Assembly (NCBI RefSeq): GCF_029910215.1
Contig: NZ_CP110395.1
Coordinates: 1,612,001-1,676,000 of the forward strand
Length of the DNA stretch: 64,000 bases
Source: Paraburkholderia sp. D15
GTDB taxonomy: Bacteria > Pseudomonadota > Gammaproteobacteria > Burkholderiales > Burkholderiaceae
Direction of reading: 5' to 3'
Under the pieces are notes generated by a model that ran no database searches, was not told the DNA's origin, and worked only from the letters and a program-made list of their open reading frames with translations. Below are positions 7,437 through 15,686 of the stretch, piece after piece. Position numbers and translations under genes: made by a program. Position 1 is the stretch's first letter, and each line of letters opens with the position of its first letter.

Positions 7437-10204
7437 TCGAAAAATTTTGCATCCGGCGCGCGGAAACGACGCGCGCTTTTGGGGTTGACGACTTGCCGGG
7501 GACGGGGAACGCAGCATCGGCGATGCGGCGGGACGAGTCGTCGGCGGCGCGGTCGCGGGCCGGCGTTGCCGCAGCGGCGGGTTTGACGACGACGTCGCGC
7601 GCGGCTTCGGTCCTGACTTCGGCGTGCGCCGGGACAGCAGGGCGCGCCTTGCGTCCGGCGCTGCGCGCGCTGATGGCCGCATGGCTTGCGGGCGCGCTGG
7701 GTGTGAGCGGCGCGGCGTATGCGGCGCCCACGGCATTAACCTCGCCGACGGCATCGGCATCGGCATCGGCATCGGCATCGGCATCGGCATCGGTTCGCAC
7801 GCCGACACCGGCCGCCGCCGACGTCTCGACCGCGCAGAATCCGCTGCCCTTGAGCGGCGCCGCCTATCGCGTCGCGCAGGAGGCGTACACCGCCTACGGC
7901 AGCGGCGACTACACGACGGCCGTCGCGCGAGCCCGCGAAGCGATTCGCCAGCGGCCCGACGTGGTGTCGTTGCGCGTGCTGCTCGCCAACGCGCTCGCCG
8001 CGCAACGCCGCTACAGCGAGGCGAGCCGTTCGCTGAACGACGCGATCGCGAAGCTCGGCCGCAATCCCGAACTCGTGTCGCGCCGCAAGCAGATCGATAC
8101 GCTGAGCGCGTCGACCCGCGCGGTCGCACGCGGCGGCAAAGCACTGCCGGCCGATCCGAACGCGCTGACCGGCCCCGCGCTGGTCGCCGCGCAGCAGGCT
8201 TACAAGGCGTACGCGGCGAAGGACTTCGCGGGCACCGTCAAGTACGCGAACGAAGCGATCGCGCTGCGGCCCGATCTGCTGCGTCTACGCCTGTTGCTGG
8301 TCGATGCGGCGAGCGCCGCCGGCCAGGACGCCGATGCGTGGACTGCCGATCTCGACGCCGTCAAACGCTTCGGCGACAACGAGGATCTGCGTGTGCGCCG
8401 CAGCTTCATCGGCAGCCGGCTGGCGCCGAAGTCGTCCGGCGCGTCGTACGCGGCACGCAAGCAGGGCGATTTCACCCGCGCGACCGCGCTCGCGCGCGAG
8501 GCGGTGGCGTATGCGCCGGATCTGGTCGGCTACCGCATTCAATTGATCGACACGCTGTTCGCCGCCAACGACCTGCCCGGCGTGCAGGCCGCGGCGAGCG
8601 ACGCGATCGCCGCCGACGACACCGAAATCATGCCGTTGACGCTGCGCGGTTACGTGCTGGCGGCGCAGGGCAAAGACGACGCGGCGGAAGCGGACTTCGC
8701 CAAGGCGCTGCAGGCGAAGGATGCGACCCAGCGCAACAAGCGCGTGGCCCGCGTGATCATCGCGGATGTGTGGATCGCCGAAGGGCAGCCGCAACGCGCG
8801 CTCGATCTGCTCGCGCCGCTGAAGACCAACGGCGACGACACCGATCCGCCGATCGCGCTGCGGCGCGCGCAGGCGCGTCGACTGCTGGCGCAAGCGTCGA
8901 TTCCCAAAACCCAGCTCGACCCGACGCGCCGTCCGATCATCGACTGCGTGGTCGATCAGTTCGGCGCCAGTTGCGACGTCTACGCGGCCGACCCCGGTTT
9001 CGCCGCCGCGCGTGCCTACGTGAGTGCCGCCGCTGCCAACGACAAGACCGGCGCGGTCGGTTACGCGCGCGAAGCGGTGAAGGCCGCGCCCGACGATCCG
9101 CAGCATCGCGTGGAACTGATCAACGCGCTCAGCACGGCCGGCGACGATCGCGCCGCCTCGCGCGAGGCGCAGCGCATGATCGATTCCGGCATGCTCGACG
9201 CGATGCCCGACATGAGCGCCGCGTACATCGCGCAGCGCGCCGGCAACAATCGCGTCGCGTACCAGCGCTTCAGCATGGCCGACAAGGCCGGCTCGATGCC
9301 GACCAGCGCCTACGCCGATGCAGGCTATGCCGCTGTCGACGCGCATCGCAACCACGAAGCCGCGCAGTACTTCGAACGCGCGATCGACGCCAGCGCGAAG
9401 CCGAGCGACGACGGCACGCCGCCCGCGACGCCGGCGCAACTGAACGAGATGCGCAGCGCGCATGCCGAGGCGACCCGCAACTGGGGCTTCGACACGTCGC
9501 TGAACTATCGCGGCGCGGGCCTGCAGCCAGGCTATGTGTCGTCGCCGACGCCGTCGGGCACGTCGAATAACTGGCAGGCCGGCGTGGAAGCGTACTGGCG
9601 TCCGTTCGGCAGTCTCGGCGACCGCATGTTCGAGGTCTACACGCGCGGCTACGAAAGCTTCGGCGTGAAGAACGGCAGCCCGAGCGGCGTCGATACATTG
9701 CAGGCCACGCTCGGCGTGCGCGCGAAGCCGCTTTCGCAGCTCGACGCGATCGTCGCCTTCGAACGGATCTTTCCGATCGGCTCGCAGGTCAATCCCGACT
9801 GGCTCGCGCGTCTCGCGTATTCGGGCGGCTACGGGATCGAACGGCGCGTCGACGTACCGTCGTGGTGGACCGCGCAGGTCTACGCGGAAACCGGCACGTA
9901 TCTGAACGCCGGCTCGGTGTACGCGACCAGCAACATCGAAATGGGCCGTACCTTCCGCATGGATCGCTACAGCCCGAAGTGGACCGTGTTCCCGTATGCG
10001 GTGATCGGTGCGGACTACGACTCGAGCGTGGACCACAGCATTCCGCTCGGCGCGGGCGTGGGCATTTCGACGCGTTACTGGTTCCGCGACAGCAAGTACG
10101 ACGCGCCGCGCTCGTACGTCGATCTGTCGGTGCAGTACCGCTGGAAGATCACCGGCGACGATCGTGCGCGCGGCGTGTTCTTCGGCGCGATTTACTCGTA
10201 TTGA
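7433..10204 (+). CDS. nfrA: NfrA-like TPR/outer-membrane polysaccharide exporter
   Basis: The outer-membrane partner of NfrB (phage N4 receptor NfrA in E. coli), expected to carry the polymer through periplasm and outer membrane. The 923-residue product has many TPR-like helical repeats (about 130-670), then a C-terminal domain rich in aromatic beta strands that ends in tyrosine, as beta-barrel proteins do. The ATG at 7433 overlaps the nfrB stop (ATGA). The signal-peptide core (MAAWLAGALGVSGAAYA) sits unusually late, about residues 81-97, so a later start is possible: ATG at 7523, or a TTG or ATG near 7649-7673. Directly after the signal comes an (Ala-Ser)n tract encoded by a hexanucleotide repeat. 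The BcsC role in a cellulose operon is apparently filled by this gene. Confidence 0.85.
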   Translation: MIEKFCIRRAETTRAFGVDDLPGTGNAASAMRRDESSAARSRAGVAAAAGLTTTSRAASVLTSACAGTAGRALRPALRALMAAWLAGALGVSGAAYAAPTALTSPTASASASASASASASVRTPTPAAADVSTAQNPLPLSGAAYRVAQEAYTAYGSGDYTTAVARAREAIRQRPDVVSLRVLLANALAAQRRYSEASRSLNDAIAKLGRNPELVSRRKQIDTLSASTRAVARGGKALPADPNALTGPALVAAQQAYKAYAAKDFAGTVKYANEAIALRPDLLRLRLLLVDAASAAGQDADAWTADLDAVKRFGDNEDLRVRRSFIGSRLAPKSSGASYAARKQGDFTRATALAREAVAYAPDLVGYRIQLIDTLFAANDLPGVQAAASDAIAADDTEIMPLTLRGYVLAAQGKDDAAEADFAKALQAKDATQRNKRVARVIIADVWIAEGQPQRALDLLAPLKTNGDDTDPPIALRRAQARRLLAQASIPKTQLDPTRRPIIDCVVDQFGASCDVYAADPGFAAARAYVSAAAANDKTGAVGYAREAVKAAPDDPQHRVELINALSTAGDDRAASREAQRMIDSGMLDAMPDMSAAYIAQRAGNNRVAYQRFSMADKAGSMPTSAYADAGYAAVDAHRNHEAAQYFERAIDASAKPSDDGTPPATPAQLNEMRSAHAEATRNWGFDTSLNYRGAGLQPGYVSSPTPSGTSNNWQAGVEAYWRPFGSLGDRMFEVYTRGYESFGVKNGSPSGVDTLQATLGVRAKPLSQLDAIVAFERIFPIGSQVNPDWLARLAYSGGYGIERRVDVPSWWTAQVYAETGTYLNAGSVYATSNIEMGRTFRMDRYSPKWTVFPYAVIGADYDSSVDHSIPLGAGVGISTRYWFRDSKYDAPRSYVDLSVQYRWKITGDDRARGVFFGAIYSY
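7750..7791 (+). repeat. (GGCATC)7 in-frame microsatellite in nfrA
   Basis: Seven perfect copies of the hexamer ggcatc, encoding alternating Ala-Ser just after the predicted signal peptide of the NfrA-like protein. Because the unit is six bases, slippage would lengthen or shorten the linker without breaking the frame. Confidence 0.97.
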
Positions 10205-10218
10205 ACTGGATGGTGCTT

Positions 10219-10947
10219 ATGAAAACGGTTGAGCGGGATCACTTCAGGCAGGCTAACTTCAGGCGCGCGGTGCCGGCGCTGTTCGTCACGGCGGCGGCGC
10301 TGTGCGCGGCGAACGCGGCACATGCCGCCGCCGACGACGTCGCGAGTCTCTACGGCCCGCAGCCGCCCGCCAACGCGTCGTATCTGCGCGTGTTGAATGC
10401 GTCGTCGCAGGCGGTGCGCGTCGCGCTCGCCGGCAGCGAGGCGCCGCAATCGGTCGCGCCTGGCGCGGCGACGCGCTTCAGCGTACTGACGCAGGGCACG
10501 CCCGCGCGCGTGAGCGTCGACGGCAAGGTGCTCGCCGAGGCGAGCGGCGCACCGGCCAACGCCGGCGATGCGGTGACCGTCGCGTTGCGCCACGATGCGC
10601 AGGGCTGGCACGCGACGCGGATCGTCGGCCGCTATGAACGCGCGGATGGCCTGAAGGCAACCTTGCGCGCCTTCAATTTCGCCACCGGATGCAGCGCGAA
10701 GATCGGCCTCGACGGCAATGGCCCGACGGTGTTCGCGCAGGTCGCGGCGGGCGCGCAGGATTCGCGCGCGATCAATCCGGTCAGCGCGAAGCTGGTGGGG
10801 CAGTGCGGCGCGGCCGCGAGCGCCGCGCTGGCGTTGCCGACGCTGGCCGCCGGCGACAGCTACAGCCTGTTCGTGACCGGCGACGCCGCTAAGCCGGTGT
10901 TGAGCGGCGTGCGCGACGCGCTCGCGTGGCCGCCGGCCGCGAATTGA
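10219..10947 (+). CDS. AlgF-like periplasmic polysaccharide O-acetylation protein
   Basis: A 242-residue exported protein resembling AlgF, a periplasmic accessory protein required for alginate O-acetylation. After the signal peptide (VPALFVTAAALCAANAAHA) it starts ASLYGPQPPANASYLRVLNA, close to the family's 'LYGP..P..SA.(V/L)R(V/L)(Y/L)NA' opening. Two small beta-sandwich-like halves follow, each with repeated V/A-rich strands. ATG at 10219 is preferred over ATG at 10210 because a GGATGG sits 7-8 bases before it. It begins 14 bp after nfrA and leads the modification genes of the locus. In alginate systems AlgF works with AlgI, AlgJ and AlgX homologues, all of which follow here. I assign no symbol because the substrate is probably not alginate: no alginate polymerase or epimerase genes are seen. 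Confidence 0.75.
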   Translation: MKTVERDHFRQANFRRAVPALFVTAAALCAANAAHAAADDVASLYGPQPPANASYLRVLNASSQAVRVALAGSEAPQSVAPGAATRFSVLTQGTPARVSVDGKVLAEASGAPANAGDAVTVALRHDAQGWHATRIVGRYERADGLKATLRAFNFATGCSAKIGLDGNGPTVFAQVAAGAQDSRAINPVSAKLVGQCGAAASAALALPTLAAGDSYSLFVTGDAAKPVLSGVRDALAWPPAAN

Positions 10948-11030
10948 GCGCCCGGCGCGCAACGTAAACGGTTCAGCGGGAAGCCGGCAGCAAGCATGAC
11001 GCACGGCATCGCGTAGTAACACGACACGTA

Positions 11031-11086
11031 GTACCGCAGTACCGCATTACCGCAGTACCGCAGTACCGCAGTACCGCATTACCGTA
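11031..11086. repeat. 8-bp tandem repeat, 7 units
   Basis: Seven consecutive 8-bp units, gtaccgca with two ttaccgca variants and a final ttaccgta. It lies in the 249-bp gap between the algF-like gene and the first SGNH gene, about 110 bp before the latter's start. It contains no coding sequence I can support. Confidence 0.95.
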
Positions 11087-11196
11087 GCATCACGAGAAGA
11101 TCGCAACGCGAGCCGTGACGGAGGGTCCGACTGTCCGCGCCGCCGCCGCCGTTGCGTCACGAGAGAAGCTTTACATCAGTCACGGGGTATCACGAC

Positions 11197-12225
11197 ATGA
11201 CCGACCACAGCCATACGCTCTTTCAACCGTCCGCGCAAAGCGGACCGATCGACGGCACGCGTCGCCGTCTGCTGCTCGCGCTCGCCGCGGCGCCGCTTGC
11301 CGGCACGCTGTCGCTACTGCCGCGCCGCGCCAGCGCCGCCGCGTCCACCAGCGTGATCGAAGGCCGCAATCTGTGGCTCTATCCCGGCTGGGAGAGCCTC
11401 ACCGACGACGCCACGCCCGCCTGCCTGAAGGCCGTCGACCTGATCCACGAGACCACCGGCAAGCTGGCCGCGCACGGCATTCAGAGCGTGATCGTGATCG
11501 CGCCGCTGAAGGCGCGTTGCTGCGCCGAGAATCTGCCGGACGGCATGACGATGTCGGCGGGCGTCGCGGCCCGCTACGACGCGATGCGCTCGCACGCCAC
11601 GTCGATCGGCTTGCCGCTCGTCAACGCGGTCGAAGCGATCGCCGGCGTCGATGCCGCGCAGGAAAAATACATCCGCGCCGATTACCACTGGAGCGGTCAC
11701 GCGTCGGAAGCGGTGGCCGCGCGCGTCGCCAAACGTCTGACCTCCGCCGGTCCGCTGAAGGGCACGGCGGGCGCGGGCACGCGCCTGGGCAAATGGAACG
11801 AAGAGGTCCGCTACGGCGATCTCGCGGCGCTGCTGCCGCCGGATCGCAAGAAGGCGGTCGGCAAGGATCACTTCATCGTGCGCACGGCGGGCGCCGCGGC
11901 GGGGCTCGTCGATGGCGGGCCGCCGGTCGTGCAGGTGGTCGGCAACAGCATGGTGCAGCCGTACCTCGGTTTTCCGCAGAAGCTTTCGAATGCGATCGAC
12001 CGCACCGTGGGCTTGACGTGGACGTTCGGCGATACCGGGCCGTGGAAAACGCTGCTCAATTATCTGGAGTCGCCGGCTTTCAAGGCGAATCGCCCGCAAG
12101 CGCTGGTCTGGCAATTCAACGAAGGGCAGATGATGAATCTGCCCAGCGCGGCCGGTCAGTGGGACGCCGCATCGGTGATGGCGGACGACGCCTTTCTCGA
12201 CCGCGTGTCGAAGGCTATCGCCTGA
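11197..12225 (+). CDS. AlgX/AlgJ-type SGNH O-acyltransferase, first copy
   Basis: A 342-residue exported protein with the alginate-acetyltransferase (AlgX/AlgJ) fold. Its signal peptide carries TRRRLLLALA, so it could use the Tat route. The likely catalytic residues are Asp162 and His164 in ADYHW and the nucleophile Ser251 in VVGNSM, the arrangement seen in AlgJ/AlgX. The pattern 'LWLYPGWESL' near residues 59-68 matches the family's opening strand. The ATG at 11197, after a GGGGT ribosome site, gives the full signal; an upstream GTG at 11152 would only add a non-secretory stretch. It overlaps the next gene by one base (TGATG). Its role would be to transfer acyl groups to the polymer in the periplasm; it lacks the carbohydrate-binding C-terminal domain of full AlgX (inferred from length). 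Confidence 0.78.
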   Translation: MTDHSHTLFQPSAQSGPIDGTRRRLLLALAAAPLAGTLSLLPRRASAAASTSVIEGRNLWLYPGWESLTDDATPACLKAVDLIHETTGKLAAHGIQSVIVIAPLKARCCAENLPDGMTMSAGVAARYDAMRSHATSIGLPLVNAVEAIAGVDAAQEKYIRADYHWSGHASEAVAARVAKRLTSAGPLKGTAGAGTRLGKWNEEVRYGDLAALLPPDRKKAVGKDHFIVRTAGAAAGLVDGGPPVVQVVGNSMVQPYLGFPQKLSNAIDRTVGLTWTFGDTGPWKTLLNYLESPAFKANRPQALVWQFNEGQMMNLPSAAGQWDAASVMADDAFLDRVSKAIA

Positions 12226-13664
12226 TGAGCGAGTCGGTCGGACAACGCGCGGCGCGCGCCACGGGCACGGAAGGCGGGCAGGGAGGCTCGGGCGCGGCTT
12301 CGGCCGCCGGCACGGGGGCGAACACGAACACGAGCGCGAGCGCGGCGTCGGCGAAGACGGCAGGCTCGACCACGGCCTCGCGTCCTGCTCCGGCCGCGGA
12401 TGCGCCCTCGCTGCTGCGCGCGCACACGCGCGTCGCGTGGCTGGTCGGGTTGCTGCTGGCGCTCGGCTTTGGCGGCGCATTGACTTCGCTCGTCGTGCAA
12501 ACGCGCGACGGCGCGTCGTTCGACGCGCACGGCTGGCGCGACGGTAGTCTCGGCCACAGCCTCGATCGCGCGATCGACGTGCCGTACGCGCCCGCCTTGC
12601 ATCGCTGGCAGGCCGCGGTGCGCTACACGCTGTTCGGCGATCTCGGTCATCAGGTGCGCGAAGGCTGTCCTGGCTGGCTGTTCTACGCGGACGGCTTGAG
12701 CGCGCCGGTGCAGCCGGGCCACGATCCGGTCGAACGCGCGGATGGCGGCGACGTGCTGACCGACGCACGCATCGCCACGCTGCGGCGTTATGCGACCGCG
12801 CTGCGCGGCATGGGCATCCAGCTCGTGGTGGCGACGGTGCCGGACAAGGCGCGCGTGCAGAGCGACAGGCTGTGCGGGCTGCGCCAGGACGCGCGCATGA
12901 CGCAACGTCTGACTGTCTGGAATCGCGCGCTCGACGCGAACCACGTCGCGCACGTCGATCTGTTGCCGGCGCTGCAGGCTGCCCGGCCGTCGTTCTTCCG
13001 TACCGACGTGCACTGGAATGCGCGCGGCGCGCAGGCCGCTGCCCAGGTCGTCGGCGCGGCCGTTTTGCCGCTGCTCGATAGCGGCAAGCCCGGCAAACCC
13101 GGTGATACGAAATTCACGCACACGACGGCCGCGCCGGCCCCGCGCATCGGCGATCTGCTGACGCTCGCCAATCTGGATCGCGTGCCGGACGGCTTGCGTC
13201 CCGCGCCCGACGTGGTTGCCGCCGAAACGTTGCAGGCGCAACGAAGCGGCGGCTTGCTCGACGACGGTCCTTCCGCCGACGTGCTGCTCGCCGGCAGTTC
13301 GTTCTCGCGTCGCAGCGCGTTTGCCGAACGCCTCGGCGAACAGCTCGGCGGCGAAGTCTGGAACGTGAGTCTCGACGACGGCCAGTTCGACCGCGCGCTG
13401 GCCGCCGTCTGGCGCGACCGCGCGACGTGGCCCAAGAGCGTGCGCGTGGTGGTGTGGGAGATGTCGGAAGACGCGCTGTCGATGCCGCTCGATGCGGCAG
13501 CGACGGCAGCGCAGGGGGCGCAGGGCGCGGTGACGAATCCCGCGGCCGGCGTGCCGACCTCGACGGAGAGCGGTGCGGGTGCGAGTGTGGGCGTGAACAC
13601 GAACACGAACACGAACAAAGCGGCCGCCGCGCCCGCCGCCTCCACGACCGCGCGGCAGGACTGA
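12225..13664 (+). CDS. AlgJ-type membrane-anchored SGNH O-acyltransferase, second copy
   Basis: A 479-residue relative of AlgJ/AlgX. It has a low-complexity cytoplasmic N-terminus (Gly/Ala/Asn/Thr-rich, residues 10-60) and one membrane helix (VAWLVGLLLALGFGGALTSL, about 70-89), then a periplasmic SGNH domain. That domain contains CPGWLFYADG (about 148-157), TDVHW with Asp261 and His263, and the nucleophile motif AGSSFS (Ser359). A C-terminal tail of Asn-Thr repeats (encoded by gaacac hexamers, about 13594-13617) precedes the stop. Together with the preceding gene it gives two different SGNH transferases, as with AlgJ and AlgX in alginate acetylation. The start ATG overlaps the upstream stop. 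Confidence 0.8.
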   Translation: MSESVGQRAARATGTEGGQGGSGAASAAGTGANTNTSASAASAKTAGSTTASRPAPAADAPSLLRAHTRVAWLVGLLLALGFGGALTSLVVQTRDGASFDAHGWRDGSLGHSLDRAIDVPYAPALHRWQAAVRYTLFGDLGHQVREGCPGWLFYADGLSAPVQPGHDPVERADGGDVLTDARIATLRRYATALRGMGIQLVVATVPDKARVQSDRLCGLRQDARMTQRLTVWNRALDANHVAHVDLLPALQAARPSFFRTDVHWNARGAQAAAQVVGAAVLPLLDSGKPGKPGDTKFTHTTAAPAPRIGDLLTLANLDRVPDGLRPAPDVVAAETLQAQRSGGLLDDGPSADVLLAGSSFSRRSAFAERLGEQLGGEVWNVSLDDGQFDRALAAVWRDRATWPKSVRVVVWEMSEDALSMPLDAAATAAQGAQGAVTNPAAGVPTSTESGAGASVGVNTNTNTNKAAAAPAASTTARQD

Positions 13665-13669
13665 CCACG

Positions 13670-15388
13670 ATGCTATTCAACTCCTTCATCTTCCTCACGC
13701 TGTTCCTGCCGCCCGCGCTCGCCGGCTACTACCTGCTCGGCCAGCGCATGCCGCGCGCGGCGGCAGCGTGGCTGTGCGGCGCGTCGATCGTGTTCTACGG
13801 CTGGTGGAATCCGGCTTTCGTCGGTTTGCTGGCCGGCTCGATCGTCTTCAACTACGCGATGAGCTGCGCGATCGTCGCCGCGCCCGCGCAGTCCGCGCGC
13901 CGCCGCTGGCTGCTCGGTCTGGCGATCGCCGCGGACCTCGCCCTGCTGGTGCGCTACAAGTACCTCGCGACGCTGCTCACCGCGCTGGTCCACGCGAGCG
14001 GCGTGGCCCCCGCCGACTGGCTCGCGCAGGGCATGCACGACGTGGTGCTGCCGCTCGGCGTGTCGTTCTTCACGTTCACGCAGATCGGCTATCTGCTCGA
14101 CTGCAACGCGGGCATCGTCAAGGAACGCGACGCGCTCGGCTACGTGCAGTTCGTCACTTTCTTTCCGCATCTGATCGCCGGTCCGATCCTGCATCACAAG
14201 GAAATGATGACGCAGTTCGCGCAGCCGTCCACCTACCGGCTGCGCGCCGAAAATCTGTCGATCGGCGCCTTCGTGTTCACGATCGGCCTTGCGAAGAAAG
14301 TGCTGTTCGCCGACACCATCGCGCCGTTCGCCGATGCGGGTTTCTCCGCGCCGCACGAGTTGCAGTGGCTCGCCGCGTGGGGTACCTGCCTCGCGTACGC
14401 GTTGCAGCTGTACTTCGATTTCTCCGGCTACTCGGATATGGCGTTGGGGCTCGCGAAGATGTTCGGCGTGCGCTTCCCGCTGAATTTCAACTCGCCGTTC
14501 AAGGCCGCGAGCATCATCGATTTCTGGCAGCGCTGGCATATGACGCTCACGCGTTATCTGACCGCCTACCTGTACTATCCGCTGGCGATGCGCATCAACC
14601 GGCGCCGCGCGCAACGCGGTCTGCCGATCGGCCGTCTCGCGCAGCGTTCGACGAGCGGTTTTCTCGCGACGGTCGCGCTGCCCACGTTCTATACGATGGC
14701 GCTCGCCGGTATCTGGCACGGCGCGGGCTTGCAGTATCTGATTTACGGCTTGCTGCATGCGTCGTATCTGACGGTGAATCACGCGTATCGCGCGTGGCGG
14801 GCGAGTGCGGCCCCAGCGGCGGGTGCTGCTGGTGGTGCCGGTGCTGCCGGCGCGGTGAAGGCCGCGGGCGCGGCGGCTTCGTCGAACGGCGCGCAAGCCG
14901 CGCCTGCTTCGTCCACCTCGTCCGCCGCGCGCTGGACCCGCGCCTTCGCGGCGCGTGCGCGCCACGCGGGCAACGTGCTGCTGACCTTCGTCGCGGCGCT
15001 GGTCGCATTTGCGTTCTTCCGCGCGCACGGCGTCGGCGATGCGCTCGCGCTGTTGCAGGGCATGGCCGGCCTGCGCGGCATCGAAGCGCTCGACTGGCCC
15101 GCCTGGGACGCGTCGAACCTGGGCTTCGGTGCATGGCTGCACCTCGTCGCCGGGCGCTCGACGCTCGCGTTGCAGATCGTCGCGCTGCTGGCGATCGTCT
15201 GGTGCACGCCGAACTCGCATCAGCTGATGGGCCGTTTCTCGCCAGCGCTCGAACGCGCGGCCGAGGGGCTGCCCGCCGCATTGAGCTGGCGGCCGTCGCT
15301 GCGCTGGAGCGTCGCGATGCTCGGCGTGCTGGTGTTCTGCGTCGCGCAGTTGCACGGCGAAGTGCGTTTTCTCTATTTCCAGTTCTGA
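13670..15388 (+). CDS. MBOAT O-acyltransferase (AlgI/DltB family)
   Basis: A 572-residue polytopic membrane protein of the MBOAT family, which moves an acyl or aminoacyl group from a cytoplasmic donor across the inner membrane. The start (MLFNSFIFLTLFLPP), FYGWWNP (about 42-48), the FTFTQIGYLLD region, GPILHHKEM, DFWQRWHMTL (His290) and GIWHGAG (catalytic His350) are all in the usual order. A poor-complexity Ala/Gly insert lies at about 385-425, ahead of the last helices. It begins 5 bp after the AlgJ-like gene. AlgI takes acetyl groups and DltB takes D-alanine from DltC. A carrier protein is encoded directly downstream, so a carrier-bound donor is likely here (inference). Confidence 0.9.
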   Translation: MLFNSFIFLTLFLPPALAGYYLLGQRMPRAAAAWLCGASIVFYGWWNPAFVGLLAGSIVFNYAMSCAIVAAPAQSARRRWLLGLAIAADLALLVRYKYLATLLTALVHASGVAPADWLAQGMHDVVLPLGVSFFTFTQIGYLLDCNAGIVKERDALGYVQFVTFFPHLIAGPILHHKEMMTQFAQPSTYRLRAENLSIGAFVFTIGLAKKVLFADTIAPFADAGFSAPHELQWLAAWGTCLAYALQLYFDFSGYSDMALGLAKMFGVRFPLNFNSPFKAASIIDFWQRWHMTLTRYLTAYLYYPLAMRINRRRAQRGLPIGRLAQRSTSGFLATVALPTFYTMALAGIWHGAGLQYLIYGLLHASYLTVNHAYRAWRASAAPAAGAAGGAGAAGAVKAAGAAASSNGAQAAPASSTSSAARWTRAFAARARHAGNVLLTFVAALVAFAFFRAHGVGDALALLQGMAGLRGIEALDWPAWDASNLGFGAWLHLVAGRSTLALQIVALLAIVWCTPNSHQLMGRFSPALERAAEGLPAALSWRPSLRWSVAMLGVLVFCVAQLHGEVRFLYFQF

Positions 15389-15439
15389 TTGCGGGGCAAT
15401 CGGAACGTATCGAACGACGTGTGCGTAAGGACGACAACA

Positions 15440-15676
15440 ATGACTCAAAACGAAACGTTACATGCCGAAGTGGCGGCGCTGGTCGAATCCGTCGTGCTGC
15501 GGCCGGTGAGCGGCGACGAAGCGCTGCTCGAAACGGGGCTGGTGGACTCGGTGCTGGCCGTCGAGATCGTGATGGGCGTCGAGATGCAGTTCGGCGTGCG
15601 GATTCCGCCGACCGAAATCGCCGAACATCTCGCCTCCGTCGATGCGCTGAGCGCATTCGTCGCCGCGCACCGCTAG
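15440..15676 (+). CDS. DltC-like acyl/aminoacyl carrier protein
   Basis: A 78-residue carrier protein. The phosphopantetheine-attachment serine is Ser37 in ETGLVDSVLAVE, close to DltC's 'ETGLLDSM' and distinct from fatty-acid AcpP's 'DSLD'. The helix-rich remainder (EIVMGVEMQFGVRIPPTEI) is normal for the fold. A clear AAGGA lies about 11 bases before the ATG at 15440. It sits between the MBOAT gene and the DltA-like gene, the arrangement expected if the ligase loads this carrier and the MBOAT unloads it. D-alanine is the favoured cargo because of the neighbouring ligase, though acetyl or another acyl group cannot be excluded. Confidence 0.85.
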   Translation: MTQNETLHAEVAALVESVVLRPVSGDEALLETGLVDSVLAVEIVMGVEMQFGVRIPPTEIAEHLASVDALSAFVAAHR

Positions 15677-15686
15677 GCCGCGCATC

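Noticed and set aside
7750..7791. CRISPR array
   Set aside because: The repeat is a contiguous hexamer with no spacers, in a coding region.
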